From assembly GCF_025370755.1 (NCBI RefSeq), contig NZ_JAMXFC010000010.1, forward strand, positions 97,988-161,987: DNA of 64,000 nucleotides. Direction: 5' to 3'. The notes under the pieces were generated by a model. The model ran no database searches and was not told the DNA's origin. It was given only the letters and a program-made list of their open reading frames with translations. The stretch comes from Laspinema sp. D2d (GTDB taxonomy: Bacteria > Cyanobacteriota > Cyanobacteriia > Cyanobacteriales > Laspinemataceae). This document shows positions 1-9,299 of the stretch, piece by piece. How positions within the stretch are numbered: the stretch's first letter is position 1; every line of letters begins with the position of its first letter. The position numbers were made by a program, and so were the translations under genes.

Positions 1-1
1 G

Positions 2-1003
2 GCCACCCCTGCCAAAGTGAGTAGGACCATCACCCCCCAATCGCGATCGCCTGCACCGACTCCCCAACGGGCGATCGCCACGGTGCGCGTGAGCACCCCT
101 CCGGTTACGGTTTCTGAAATTGGCAGTTTGAGGGGACATGGTGCGCCGGTCAAAGCGGTGGCAATTAGTGCGAATGGTCAGTTGTTAGTCAGTGGCAGTC
201 GTTCCGGGATTAAATGGTGGCAACTCCATGAGGGGCAAGAATTACCCACCCTGCGCAGCAGTTGGCCCGAGGAACCCTTTGCGGGGGTCAGTGCGGTTGC
301 TTTTTCCCCGGATGGCCGCCTGTTGGCCGCAGGTAGTGGCGGGGGGGCGATCGCCTTATGGGATGTGACGTTGCGGCGAATTCTGCGCCTGCTGAAAGCG
401 CCATCGGGGGTCAAATCCGTGGCTTTTTCCCCGGATGGGGGACTGTTGGCTGCTGGGGGAACTGATGGGGCGATCGCCCTCTGGGAGACGGCTTCTTGGC
501 GGCAATTTCGCCCTTTGGAGGGTCATTCTGCTGCGGTCAACTCGGTAGCTTTTTCTCCTGATCGCCGCACATTAGTCTCCGGAAGTGAGGATACTTCCAT
601 TGTGTTCTGGGATGCCACGACTCAGGAGGATAAACAGACGGGATGGGGACGATCAGGGGCCGTGAATGCGATCGCGATTTCTCCCTGTGGTCGCTTCCTC
701 GCCAGTGGTTGTGCGAATCGCATGATTTTGTTGTGGGAACTGCCCTCGGGACAGCAAATTGGCACGCTTACCGGACATTCCACCGGGGTCAATTCCGTAG
801 CTTTTTCCCCCGATGGCGCAACCCTCGCTTCCGGCAGTGATGATACATCCATTGTGCTATGGGATGTAAAAACAGGCCAGGAAAAGCGCACTTGCTGGGG
901 GCGATCGGGGGTCGTCTATGCCGTCGCTTTTACTCCCGATGGCAATACCCTCGTCAGTGGAACTGAGGATACCACGGTGAAAATTTGGCAGTTGCGGGGA
1001 TAA
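2..1003 (+). CDS. WD40-repeat protein, 5' end outside the window
   Basis: Seven WD40 blades are visible, each with a core like SVAFSPDG...LASGS and an IxLWD ending, enough for one closed seven-bladed beta-propeller, which normally serves as a protein-binding platform. The frame is open to the left edge of the window. A GTG at 17 could start translation, but the first 35 residues are a Pro/Thr/Ser-rich linker with no Shine-Dalgarno signal in view, so this is more likely the C-terminal part of a larger protein. Cyanobacteria commonly fuse such propellers to Ser/Thr kinases, NACHT ATPases or peptidase-like domains; which one applies here cannot be seen. Blades 5 and 7 begin with GRSG instead of the usual GH dipeptide. 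It is convergent with the histidine kinase, leaving 23 bp between stops. Confidence 0.85.
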   Translation, partial: ATPAKVSRTITPQSRSPAPTPQRAIATVRVSTPPVTVSEIGSLRGHGAPVKAVAISANGQLLVSGSRSGIKWWQLHEGQELPTLRSSWPEEPFAGVSAVAFSPDGRLLAAGSGGGAIALWDVTLRRILRLLKAPSGVKSVAFSPDGGLLAAGGTDGAIALWETASWRQFRPLEGHSAAVNSVAFSPDRRTLVSGSEDTSIVFWDATTQEDKQTGWGRSGAVNAIAISPCGRFLASGCANRMILLWELPSGQQIGTLTGHSTGVNSVAFSPDGATLASGSDDTSIVLWDVKTGQEKRTCWGRSGVVYAVAFTPDGNTLVSGTEDTTVKIWQLRG

Positions 1004-1026
1004 TCTTCAGCAGATTCAAACGGTTT

Positions 1027-2409
1027 TTATTCCTCATTGCTAGTTAACTCCCTATCAGTTTTTCGGTCTAAGGGCAAGATGATTTCAAATTCAGTGCCTA
1101 TTCCCTCTTGGGAGTTGAGATTGAGTTGACCCTTATGCTTATCTCGGACAATTTCATGACTAATCGCTAATCCTAATCCCGTCCCTTTCCCCACAGGTTT
1201 TGTAGTGAAAAAAGTCTCAAAAATTCGCTGTTGAATTTGAGCGGGAATTCCAATCCCATTATCGGCAATTCGGATAATTACCGCTGATTGGTCTTCGCGG
1301 TTGATTAGTTCCGTGGCGATCGCCAACTGGGGTTTCCAAGTTGGATTTTTATTCAAATTTCGGGATTCTTGCTCTTTCCGTTCTAATATGGCATCAATGG
1401 CATTTCCCAGCAAATTCATAAAGACTTGACTCAACTGCCCCGAATAGCAGTCCACTAAGGGCAAGTCTCCATAATTTTTGACCAGTTCAATATCATACTT
1501 AATTTGATTGTTTAAAATCAACAGGGTACTATCCAAACATTCATGTAAATCCGCTGGTTTACGTGACGTTTCATCCAAATGGGAAAAGTTTTGTAACCCC
1601 CCAACAATTTTTGTAAGTCGGTCTGAACTGACTACCAAAGATTGCACCAGCTTGGGTAAATCTTTCCGTAAAAACTCTAAATCAATATTCTCGATGGTTT
1701 CGACAACTTTTGCCGAAGGTGTCTCTACTTCTTCCTCATACACTGACACCAGTTCTAGCAAATCTTGACAGTAGTTGGCTAAAAATCCCATATTTCCAGA
1801 AATACAATTCACGGGATTTTTAATTTCATGGGCAATTCCCGCCACCATCCGCCCTAACGATGCCATTTTTTCCGTTTGAATGGTATGAGAACGGGTTTGC
1901 TCTTGCAGCATCTGGGTGGTGAGTTCATAGATTTGGGATTGGGCGATGAGTAACTGATGAACGTCTAAGAGACGATAGACATCCGGTTCCATCTCAATCA
2001 CAATCGGTTCATAGAGAAACTCGGGCGATCGGCTTAAAGATTGCCTTGCCGCCATGCCAATGGGTAGATAGCTAGGAAAGGTGAGAGGTTCTATTTTTGT
2101 AAAGTTATGTAAGGCTTTTAAGGGTCTTCTGGAGAATAATTCTAACCCATAAGGACGGCTCAAATGCTCCAAAAATTTACGCCGAGAAATCGTGCCAACA
2201 AACTTACCCGAGTCGGTTAAAATAGCCCCGGGAAGTAGTGGGTTTTCGGCTAAAGCTTTGGCTAGGTCGGATCCGGGACAGGTCACTTCTATTTCAAAAT
2301 CAAACAGGGTTAGATCCGCAAGGGTGGAGTCTAATGTAAGTTTACCAGCTAGTCGGTCTGGGGTAACTGGAAGGAATTGTTCTAAATTTTCCACAGATGT
2401 TGCAAGCAT
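1027..2409 (-). CDS. Sensor histidine kinase with CBS-like input domain
   Basis: A 460-residue kinase. Residues about 20-165 form an input domain containing SRPYGLELF and LLDVHQLL, which recurs in the neighbouring diguanylate cyclase. A short coiled coil follows, then the HisKA H-box GIAHEIKNPVN (phospho-acceptor His about residue 194) and a HATPase_c domain with ADNGIGIP and GKGTGLGLAI. No transmembrane helix is evident, so it is probably cytoplasmic. The open frame could begin at a TTG at 2433, but the ATG at 2409 has an AGGA ribosome site at good spacing and is preferred. No receiver domain or response regulator lies beside it, so its phosphotransfer partner is unknown. What the input domain senses is also unknown; a CBS-like fold is an inference from its general pattern. 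Confidence 0.88.
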   Translation of the reverse strand: MLATSVENLEQFLPVTPDRLAGKLTLDSTLADLTLFDFEIEVTCPGSDLAKALAENPLLPGAILTDSGKFVGTISRRKFLEHLSRPYGLELFSRRPLKALHNFTKIEPLTFPSYLPIGMAARQSLSRSPEFLYEPIVIEMEPDVYRLLDVHQLLIAQSQIYELTTQMLQEQTRSHTIQTEKMASLGRMVAGIAHEIKNPVNCISGNMGFLANYCQDLLELVSVYEEEVETPSAKVVETIENIDLEFLRKDLPKLVQSLVVSSDRLTKIVGGLQNFSHLDETSRKPADLHECLDSTLLILNNQIKYDIELVKNYGDLPLVDCYSGQLSQVFMNLLGNAIDAILERKEQESRNLNKNPTWKPQLAIATELINREDQSAVIIRIADNGIGIPAQIQQRIFETFFTTKPVGKGTGLGLAISHEIVRDKHKGQLNLNSQEGIGTEFEIILPLDRKTDRELTSNEE

Positions 2410-2814
2410 TACGGGGTTCCTCGGGATGGGCAATGGGGAGCATGGAGAATTTAAAAGTTATTTATTTTACAGACTTTCATTATTTTACAATAAATCTCTC
2501 CTATAGGTTAATTCCTTAAAAAAGTTTAAATTAAAATTAACCTGGGATTAACCTAGGGTATCAACAAGAGCGGTCAAGAATTAAAAACCAAAACCTCCTG
2601 GGTCTAAGGGGTTATACTGACGCCAAAAGTTTTTAAAATACGGGGTTAGCCCTCACTCTATTATACCCAATTTCTCGGGGTCGGTGTGATAGCCCGATGA
2701 AACAAAGGAAGGGGATGAATTGAGGAATACCTATTTAAACCGGAGAGACTGGTAAATCCCCGGATTCCGACTCGTCCCCAGACCGACGAGGTGGGGTTTA
2801 AGCTGGCGAATCTG
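2410..2814. other. 405-bp spacer between diguanylate cyclase and histidine kinase
   Basis: No convincing gene is present. The short reverse frame at 2661-2888 lacks a ribosome site and overlaps the cyclase end. A small hairpin with arms CTCGTC (2771-2776) and GACGAG (2785-2790) lies just past the cyclase stop without a T-run. The spacer is long enough for the histidine kinase to have its own promoter, so the two genes need not be one operon. Confidence 0.5.
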
Positions 2815-3915
2815 TTAATTTTCGTGACAAATTGAGCAGTCACGACCCCTTTGCTTGGCCCGATAGAGGGCCTGATCTGAGGAGGCAATGAGATGTTCTA
2901 AGGAGTCATGTTTTGTAGGGATGACTGTAGCAATACCTATACTGAGGGTAATCCAATCGCAGACTGGAGAGTTCCGATGGGGGAGATGGAGGGTGGCGAG
3001 GGCCTTACGAATGCGATCAGCAACGGCGATCGCCCCATCGGCGAAGGTATTGGGCAAAATTACCGCAAATTCCTCCCCGCCATATCGCGCTACTAAATCC
3101 TCCCGACGACTGCCACAGTCCTTTAAAACTCGTGCCACTTCTTGCAAACAGTGATCGCCTGCTTGGTGTCCGTAAGCGTCATTATACCCCTTAAAAAAAT
3201 CAATATCACATAACAGCAAAGATAGGGGTTTGTTCTCCTCAGTTAGCCGATCCCATTGTTGAGATAAATAGCGATCAAACATTCGCCGGTTTGCGACTTG
3301 GGTTAATCCATCTAAAGTTGCCTGTCGGTGTAACTCTTGATTGGCGACTTCTAGTTGTTGATACAGGTTTTGAAGTAATTCTGTGGCTAATTCATGAATG
3401 TGGGCATGGGCGAGTAATAATTGATGTACGTCCAACAAGCGATAAGTTCCCGGGTTGATTTCTACCACAATCGGTTCATAAAGTAAATCCGGCGATCGCG
3501 ATAAAACCCCCTGGACTGCTGCAACAATGGTCACGGAACTTTTAAACCGTAAATATTCGATTTGAGTGAACCGATATAAAACCTGAATTGGCCGTTTAAA
3601 AAATAATTCTAACCCGTAAGGTCGAGAAAGCTGCTCAAAAAATCTCCCCCGAGAAATCATCCCTAACAGTTCACCTTCTGCCAGCAAAATCACCCCAGGC
3701 AACACCGGATTTGCATTAAAAGTTTCTGCTACCTCCCGCCCCATCACCCCTACATTCACCTGATAATCATAAAGGGAGAGTGCGGATAGCGTTGACTCTA
3801 AATGCAAGGTTTTCATACAGACCCGATCGGAAAGTAAGAAAGATGAATCGGGGGGAGACTGATTCAAGATAGAAGCATTCCCCAGATCCATTGAACTTGA
3901 TGTATAAACTTTCAT
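2815..3915 (-). CDS. Diguanylate cyclase (GGDEF) with the same input domain
   Basis: A 366-residue protein that should make cyclic-di-GMP from two GTP. The C-terminal GGDEF domain has an intact active site GGEEF (about residues 279-283), and RRED sits five residues before it, a complete RxxD inhibitory I-site, so product inhibition is expected. The N-terminal half closely parallels the input domain of the histidine kinase: SRPYGLELF, LLYEPIVVEI and YRLLDVHQLLLA all recur. There is no transmembrane helix. The frame extends to an ATG at 3945, but the ATG at 3915 has GGAG six bases upstream and is chosen. The shared input domain suggests that both proteins respond to the same type of signal, one by phosphotransfer and one by second messenger; that is inference. 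Confidence 0.9.
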   Translation of the reverse strand: MKVYTSSSMDLGNASILNQSPPDSSFLLSDRVCMKTLHLESTLSALSLYDYQVNVGVMGREVAETFNANPVLPGVILLAEGELLGMISRGRFFEQLSRPYGLELFFKRPIQVLYRFTQIEYLRFKSSVTIVAAVQGVLSRSPDLLYEPIVVEINPGTYRLLDVHQLLLAHAHIHELATELLQNLYQQLEVANQELHRQATLDGLTQVANRRMFDRYLSQQWDRLTEENKPLSLLLCDIDFFKGYNDAYGHQAGDHCLQEVARVLKDCGSRREDLVARYGGEEFAVILPNTFADGAIAVADRIRKALATLHLPHRNSPVCDWITLSIGIATVIPTKHDSLEHLIASSDQALYRAKQRGRDCSICHEN

Positions 3916-4587
3916 ATCTTCTCCATCCTTTAGAAGGTTTAGCATTATGGCCTATTTCAGGGGTGAGTTAGCCCTGGGGATTGTTGAGTCGCCAGGGTTC
4001 ACCGGGATTGACTAGGGTCTGCCCGTGGATTTCCGGTCAATAATACCCGGCGATCGGGTACAAAAGGGGAAAATTTTGAATAAGCATATCGTAAACCGAT
4101 TTAGGAGATTTCTGGGCAATCCCACAGATTTTTTAATGTTTTGATACAATTACTGAGGCTGATACTGATTGGGAAGTAAATTTTTTTGAATCATTCATGA
4201 ATTGGATAAAATTAAATTAAATTTTATTTAATGTTTTGTTAAAAATTAAATAGTTTAACCCCGGTTTCAATCATCCATTACCCCGGCGATCGCCCGGGGT
4301 GGTCCCGGAAAAGTCGATCGCCCGGGGGGACTGTACCCTAGAAAACAGGGACTGAGGATCAGCCCCAGGTTTTCCCTCGCACCCTGTAATATAGTGAGGA
4401 TGGTTTGCACTTGGCTTCAATCTCAAAGGCATCCAAAGTTTCTTCTGGATTCATTGCCGTTCCTTGCCTGGGAGGATTGACAGCAAATGGCGACCCCACC
4501 CTGTAAACAATTTGGACTGATCAGGGGACTTCCCCCCCGGGTTAATTGATATCGAAGCTCCTCACTGCGAAAAATAAGCCGAACCGC
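3916..4587. other. 672-bp intergenic region, AT-rich then HIP1-rich
   Basis: The divergent promoters of the cyclase and the permease should lie here. The middle (about 4190-4260) is strongly AT-rich; the part at 4280-4330 has two HIP1-type sites embedded in C/G runs, one a near-palindrome at 4282-4300. A TATAGT hexamer near 4391 is a possible -10 element for the permease. A 26-codon frame from the ATG at 4399 has its purine-rich sequence too close to the start to be credible. No RNA gene is recognised. Confidence 0.4.
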
Positions 4588-5676
4588 ATGATGAATCAAG
4601 TACACAACGCCTTTACCCTGTTTATGAGTCTGCTTGTAGAGGCTCTACCCTTTTTGCTCCTCGGGGTGTTGTTTTCTAGTGCACTGTTGTTGTTCGTCGA
4701 TGAAACAAAACTCATTTCTTCCATCCCGCGCAACCCGGTCCTCGGGGCGTTAATCGGGAGTTCCATCGGGTTTCTGTTTCCTGTCTGCGAGTGTGGAAAT
4801 GTCCCCGTAGCGCGAAGATTACTGATGCAGGGGGCCTCTCCCTCGGTGGCAATTGGGTTTTTACTGGCGGCTCCCACGGTGAATCCGATTGTGATTTGGT
4901 CCACTTGGACGGCATTTCGGGACCAACCTGAACTGGTGGTGTTGCGGGTGGTTTTTTCCCTGGCGATCGCCACGATTATTGGGTCAATTTTTAGTTTTCA
5001 AAAAGATTTAACCCCCTTCGTCCAACCAATGGTAGCCCGGGCGATCGCTCAATCCTCCGGCGCAAAATTCTCCGGGACCCGCACATCCCCGGATTTGTCC
5101 TCGGATTCGGAAAATATCTCTCCCCTGTTGCAGTCAGGAACGTTTTTATTAGGCACTCCAGGCAGTCCCCAGCGCCTCGATGCCACCACAATGGAAACGG
5201 TGTTATTGGCATCGAAAGCCGGAAATTTGGGGGGTGCAGGGGCGGTCCTACCCGGCGATCGCCTGTTTTCCCAGCGCCTACGCTTGTTTGTCGAGAATGT
5301 CATGGCTGAACTGCGGGAACTTGGCGGGGTCCTTGTCTTCGGCAGTGCGATCGCCGCTATCATTCAAGTTGCCGCCCCTCGGGACCTAATTCTCAGCTTA
5401 GGACAAGGCCCCATCACTTCCATTATTGCCATGCTGGTCCTCGGCGCTGTCGTCTCAATTTGTTCCACCGTGGATGCCTTTTTTGCCCTCTCCTTTGCCT
5501 CCACGTTTACCACCGGCTCCCTATTAGCCTTTTTAGTCTTTGGACCGATGATTGACATCAAAAGTATCGGACTGATGATGTCGATTTTTAAAGCAAAACC
5601 CCTGGTTTACTTGTTCTTAATTTCCGGGCAGTTAACCTTTTTACTCACCCTGGCTTATAACTTGAAATTTAGCTAG
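4588..5676 (+). CDS. UPF0718-type permease
   Basis: A polytopic inner-membrane protein of about 362 residues, with eight or so hydrophobic segments and a poorly conserved soluble loop in the middle (about residues 150-230). The motif CECGNVPVARRL early in the protein and the later SICSTVDAFFALSF are typical of the UPF0718 (DUF318, YraQ/YcgR-type) permease family. Members are usually encoded with a TIGR03943 subunit, as here, and the pair is thought to form a transporter whose substrate is not settled; metal-related roles have been suggested from genome context. The open frame starts at a TTG at 4546, but the first ATG codons (4588 and 4591) are more natural; neither has a strong ribosome site. 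Confidence 0.85.
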   Translation: MMNQVHNAFTLFMSLLVEALPFLLLGVLFSSALLLFVDETKLISSIPRNPVLGALIGSSIGFLFPVCECGNVPVARRLLMQGASPSVAIGFLLAAPTVNPIVIWSTWTAFRDQPELVVLRVVFSLAIATIIGSIFSFQKDLTPFVQPMVARAIAQSSGAKFSGTRTSPDLSSDSENISPLLQSGTFLLGTPGSPQRLDATTMETVLLASKAGNLGGAGAVLPGDRLFSQRLRLFVENVMAELRELGGVLVFGSAIAAIIQVAAPRDLILSLGQGPITSIIAMLVLGAVVSICSTVDAFFALSFASTFTTGSLLAFLVFGPMIDIKSIGLMMSIFKAKPLVYLFLISGQLTFLLTLAYNLKFS

Positions 5677-5760
5677 GAGAAATTTAGAATAAAGGGGGAA
5701 ACAGGCTTAAAAAGAGGTGGAAATCTCCGCCTCCATTCCCTCTCCTCTCCCCTTACAACG

Positions 5761-6082
5761 GTAGGTTTTTGATGTTTATGGTGATTTGCCTTACTATTCA
5801 CTGCATCTCCGGTCCCCTCCCCTTGGCAAGGGGAGGGTTAGGGTGGGGTCCTCCTGACGTGGCAAAGCCACGTCAGGAAGAATGACTGGCTGGAGGGGTG
5901 TCGGCGGTGGGATTGGCGATCGCTCGTTACGAACAAAGAGGTTGGCACCCTGTGTTCCATACAGGCGCGATAATCTCAAAGAGTGCGTTATGTGGCAATC
6001 GCCCAAGAAGAAGAACCCCACCCTAACCCTCCCCTTGCCAAGGGGAGGGGACCGGAAGTGCAGTTATGTGTGAAAAACCTAC
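5761..6082. repeat. MITE-like inverted-repeat element
   Basis: Two long inverted arms flank about 150 bp with no convincing gene. The left arm core (about 5809-5849) and right arm core (about 6014-6054) are reverse complements and centre on CTCCCCTTGGCAAGGGGAG. A shorter outer match, GTAGGTTTTT at 5761-5770 and its complement at 6073-6082, suggests the true ends. Inside, 5853-5877 is a perfect hairpin with 11-bp arms CCTGACGTGGC and a 3-base loop. The structure resembles a non-autonomous mobile element or dispersed palindrome. It sits in the spacer between two genes that normally act together. Confidence 0.65.
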
Positions 6083-6150
6083 TCTTGTAAGCTCCTATCC
6101 TTCCCTCGCCTATCCTGTTCCTCTTGCAACTGGAAACCTTCATCTCTAAT

Positions 6151-6951
6151 ATGGCTGTTCAACTCCCCAAAATTTTCCGATTTTCAAGCTTGGGACCCTG
6201 GATCGAAGTCCTCGCCGTCTTAGCTTGGGGTGTCTTACTCCTCAAATATTGGGTGAGTGGGGAATTGAATATCCTCATTCACCCCAATTTCTTTGCCCTC
6301 ACCAACGGGACTGGGGTATTCTTGATTCTGCTGGCCTGCTATAAAGCAGCACAATTGGTCTATCAACAATGGCGATCGCGACGGGTCCGGAATCGAGGGA
6401 CGAGCACTGGAACCCCCGCGACGCAGCATATTACCCTGTTTCCTCCGGGATGGAGTGCGATGTTGCTCTTACTCACGGCACTCCTCGGGTTCCTAATCAG
6501 TCCCCGTGTCTTTGCCAGCGATAAGGCAATGATGCGGAATGTCAATGATTTTTTACCCGTCACCCAATCCCAACCCCAAGCGTTTCGCACCGCCAGAAAA
6601 CCCGAGGAGCGATCGCTGATTGACTGGGTGCGCACGTTAACGGTATATCCTGAACCCGATGCTTACACCGGACAACAGGTCAATGTGCAAGGGTTTGTCA
6701 TTCATCTCCCGGACTTGCCCGAGGAATACTTTTTAATCTCTCGCTTTGTGATTACCTGTTGTGCGGCAGATGCCTATCCCGTGGGGCTGCCGGTGAAATT
6801 ATCCCAAAGTCGCACTGCTTATCCGCCTGATACTTGGTTAGAAATCAAAGGGAAAATGACAACGGAAACTTTGGAAAATCGCCGTCAATTGACGATAGTG
6901 GCGAATTCTATTGAAGAAATTCCCGAACCCCGAAATCCTTATGAATATTAA
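6151..6951 (+). CDS. TIGR03943-family permease partner subunit
   Basis: A protein of about 266 residues with two N-terminal hydrophobic helices, a third near residues 110-130 (MLLLLTALLGFLISPRVFA) and a soluble C-terminal domain containing the adjacent cysteines of VITCCAADAYPVGLPV. This layout fits the TIGR03943 (YcgQ-like) family, the usual partner of UPF0718 permeases. The cysteine pair is the obvious candidate for a metal or redox function, but that is inference. The frame can start at a TTG at 6124; the ATG at 6151 gives a normal N-terminus. It lies 474 bp after the permease with an inverted-repeat element between them, and a strong terminator follows. Confidence 0.82.
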   Translation: MAVQLPKIFRFSSLGPWIEVLAVLAWGVLLLKYWVSGELNILIHPNFFALTNGTGVFLILLACYKAAQLVYQQWRSRRVRNRGTSTGTPATQHITLFPPGWSAMLLLLTALLGFLISPRVFASDKAMMRNVNDFLPVTQSQPQAFRTARKPEERSLIDWVRTLTVYPEPDAYTGQQVNVQGFVIHLPDLPEEYFLISRFVITCCAADAYPVGLPVKLSQSRTAYPPDTWLEIKGKMTTETLENRRQLTIVANSIEEIPEPRNPYEY

Positions 6952-6971
6952 GGGATGGGTTTCCTTGAATT

Positions 6972-7000
6972 AAAAACCGGGTCAGTTAAACCCGGTTTTT
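6972..7000 (+). terminator. Rho-independent terminator after the permease pair
   Basis: The sequence is a hairpin with arms AAAAACCGGGT and ACCCGGTTTTT around an 8-base loop, ending in a T-run. It lies 21 bp after the stop of the TIGR03943 gene. The A-run on the left arm makes it potentially bidirectional. Confidence 0.85.
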
Positions 7001-7095
7001 AGCCTCCATTTTATTATATATAGCGGCTGCTGGAATAATGAAGTACAGGGAGTCACAGGAGTGCATCCGCCAATTTCTTTCCCACAATGTAGAAT

Positions 7096-7425
7096 TTAGG
7101 ATTTTTTTGTGAATTTTTGAAACAAAAGTTGCAGTCCCAGACAAAATAAACCCAACGCAGCAAAGCCAAAAACAAAGGTTGCCAGGGTACTCACTCCCGT
7201 GACTAAGGTCCGAACTGCTGCGGAAATATTAACAGCGATCGGATTATCGGAGTGAATGGGTTTGTTGGCAAAGGTGGAGGCGATCGCACTGGTGAGCATC
7301 ATACAGGCATAAGCAAACCCTCCAGAAATCAAGGAACCCATAAAGCAGCGCATCAAGGTGGGTTGAACGGGTTCTTCATGGGTCACTGAAAGCGGGTTGG
7401 GTTGAGTCGGTGTAGGATTAGTCAT
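7096..7425 (-). CDS. DUF3082-type membrane protein
   Basis: A 109-residue protein with a polar Pro/Thr-rich N-terminus and two hydrophobic segments (about residues 28-50 and 72-100). It matches the pattern of DUF3082, a small family found mainly in cyanobacteria and often next to ispE. Its function is unknown. It is the last gene of the ksgA-ispE run, 70 bp after ispE, and is probably co-transcribed. The start is an ATG and no catalytic motif is visible. Confidence 0.75.
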   Translation of the reverse strand: MTNPTPTQPNPLSVTHEEPVQPTLMRCFMGSLISGGFAYACMMLTSAIASTFANKPIHSDNPIAVNISAAVRTLVTGVSTLATFVFGFAALGLFCLGLQLLFQKFTKKS

Positions 7426-7495
7426 GAGTTTCTCTTGTAAATTGACTGTTTAAATTTTAACGTTTGGATTTGGATATCGAGAGAACCAAATCCCC

Positions 7496-8449
7496 CTAAT
7501 GGACCCCTGGGGCTAACTGAATCCCGGTATTAATGAATTGAGCAATCCAAAAATCTAGGTCCGGATTTCCTAGGGTGTTTTGAACTTGTGCGCGGATTTG
7601 TTCCGCTTTTTCCCGGGAGTCGGTGAGGGCAAATACAGTGGGTCCGGAACCAGACATCAGGGTTCCTAAAACATCAAATTGTTCAAAGGTTTGCCGCAGT
7701 TTTAACACTTGAGGATATTCCGGCAACACAACTTTTTCTAAGTCATTGTGCAGACATTCTACCACTTTCATCTCATCCCGAAGAGCGATCGCCTTCACAA
7801 TGGGTCCCGAATGGACGCGCTGTTGTCTCGCTGCTAAATCGGTGGATTCTCGAACGTAGGTACTGCCAAATTGCTGGCGATAGGTTTGATACGCCCAAGC
7901 GGTAGAAACCCCTAGACTGCGATATTTTGCCAGAATCACATACAATCCTTCTAAATCCGGCAGGGGTTCGAGTTCGTTTCCCCGTCCCGTTGCCAAGGCG
8001 GTCCCCCCGGTGATACAAAAGGGAATATCTGAACCCAGTTGACTGGCTAAATCTTGTAATTCCGGTTGGGTTAAGCCCAGGTCCCAGAGCATTTCTAGCC
8101 CCACCAACACGGCGGCAGCATTGCTGGACCCCCCGGCTAATCCGGCAGCGACGGGTATCTGTTTATCGATAAAAATATCAGCACCACCATATTGCTCAAA
8201 AGCTTCTGGATAGTTGGTTTTGAGCAGTTCAGCGGCGCGGTAGGCGAGGTTGGTGCGATCGCAGGGGACCTCGGGATGTTGGCAGTGGATCCGAAATTCC
8301 TCGGTGCCATTGGCGCGAATCTCCAGGCGATCGCCTAAGTCAATGCTTTGCAGGACCATTGATAATTCGTGATACCCATCCGGGCGATCGCCGATAATTT
8401 CCAGATATAGATTGATTTTAGCCGGTGCAAACAAGGAATAAGAGCGCAT
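7496..8449 (-). CDS. ispE: 4-diphosphocytidyl-2-C-methyl-D-erythritol kinase
   Basis: IspE phosphorylates 4-diphosphocytidyl-2-C-methylerythritol with ATP in the non-mevalonate (MEP) isoprenoid pathway, which supplies carotenoid, phytol and quinone side chains in cyanobacteria. The 317-residue length is normal. The GHMP-kinase features are present: APAKINLYLEI at the N-terminus, the glycine-rich ATP loop PVAAGLAGGSSNAAA, and LMSGSGPTVFAL near the C-terminus. The ATG start lies 10 bp after the ksgA stop, so translation is probably coupled. The ksgA-ispE order is common in many bacteria. Confidence 0.96.
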   Translation of the reverse strand: MRSYSLFAPAKINLYLEIIGDRPDGYHELSMVLQSIDLGDRLEIRANGTEEFRIHCQHPEVPCDRTNLAYRAAELLKTNYPEAFEQYGGADIFIDKQIPVAAGLAGGSSNAAAVLVGLEMLWDLGLTQPELQDLASQLGSDIPFCITGGTALATGRGNELEPLPDLEGLYVILAKYRSLGVSTAWAYQTYRQQFGSTYVRESTDLAARQQRVHSGPIVKAIALRDEMKVVECLHNDLEKVVLPEYPQVLKLRQTFEQFDVLGTLMSGSGPTVFALTDSREKAEQIRAQVQNTLGNPDLDFWIAQFINTGIQLAPGVH

Positions 8450-8459
8450 GAGGGATATT

Positions 8460-9299
8460 TTAAGGGGTGACGGAAGGTTCTAGGGTTAAAAGGTTACTTA
8501 AAGCTACCCACTGCGATACGCTGAGGTCTTCGGCACGCACTTGGGGGTTAATGTTTAATTGTTCCAGAAACTGGGTCAGTTGATCGCGATCAATCAGTCC
8601 TTTTAAATTATTTCGTAACATTTTGCGCTTGCTGGAAAACCCAACTTTTACTAATGTCTCTAACCATCGGGGGCGATCGGCAGGAATCGCTAAGGGTCGC
8701 GGCGACAACCGGATCACGGCGGAATCGACTTTAGGTGCGGGGTAGAAGGCTTTCGCGGGAACGGTACAGATATATTCGCACTCCGCGACATACTGCACCC
8801 GCACGGATAATGCCCCATAAGTGCGGGATCCCGGTTCAGCATTGATCCGTTCAGCTACTTCTTTTTGAATGAGTAGGACAATGGACTCATACGACATTCG
8901 CGGCGGTTGGGAAATCGTGCCCAGGAGTTTTTCCAGAATGGGTCCGGTGATATTATAGGGAATATTGGCAACGACTTTATTGGGATGGTGAAACAGTTCC
9001 GGAGTTTGGGTTAAGACGGACTCTAAATCCAGGTCCAAAAAGTCGGAACATAAGAGTAAGAAATTGGGGATATCTCCCAATTTTTTGGCAAGTTTTTGGG
9101 ACAAATTTCGGTCAATTTCTACAGCCACTAGAGATTCAGCTAGGGGCAGTAACTGCCGGGTGAGGATGCCGGTCCCTGGGCCAATCTCTAGGATGCGATC
9201 GCCGGGAGATAATGCCGCCGCTTTGACAATTTCATTGAGGGCTTTATCGCTTTGCAGCCAGTGTTGAGCAAATTGTTTACGAGGATAAGGCGATGGCAT
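8460..9299 (-). CDS. rsmA: 16S rRNA (adenine1518/1519-N6) dimethyltransferase
   Basis: RsmA/KsgA dimethylates two adjacent adenines in the 3' hairpin of 16S rRNA using S-adenosylmethionine, a late step in small-subunit assembly. The 279-residue protein begins PRKQFAQHWL, has the SAM-binding motif ILEIGPGTGILTRQLL, the catalytic motif NIPYNITGPIL and the C-terminal FSSKRKMLRNNL helix region. All are standard. It is first in a three-gene minus-strand run with ispE and the DUF3082 gene. The ATG start agrees with family length. Confidence 0.96.
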   Translation of the reverse strand: MPSPYPRKQFAQHWLQSDKALNEIVKAAALSPGDRILEIGPGTGILTRQLLPLAESLVAVEIDRNLSQKLAKKLGDIPNFLLLCSDFLDLDLESVLTQTPELFHHPNKVVANIPYNITGPILEKLLGTISQPPRMSYESIVLLIQKEVAERINAEPGSRTYGALSVRVQYVAECEYICTVPAKAFYPAPKVDSAVIRLSPRPLAIPADRPRWLETLVKVGFSSKRKMLRNNLKGLIDRDQLTQFLEQLNINPQVRAEDLSVSQWVALSNLLTLEPSVTP

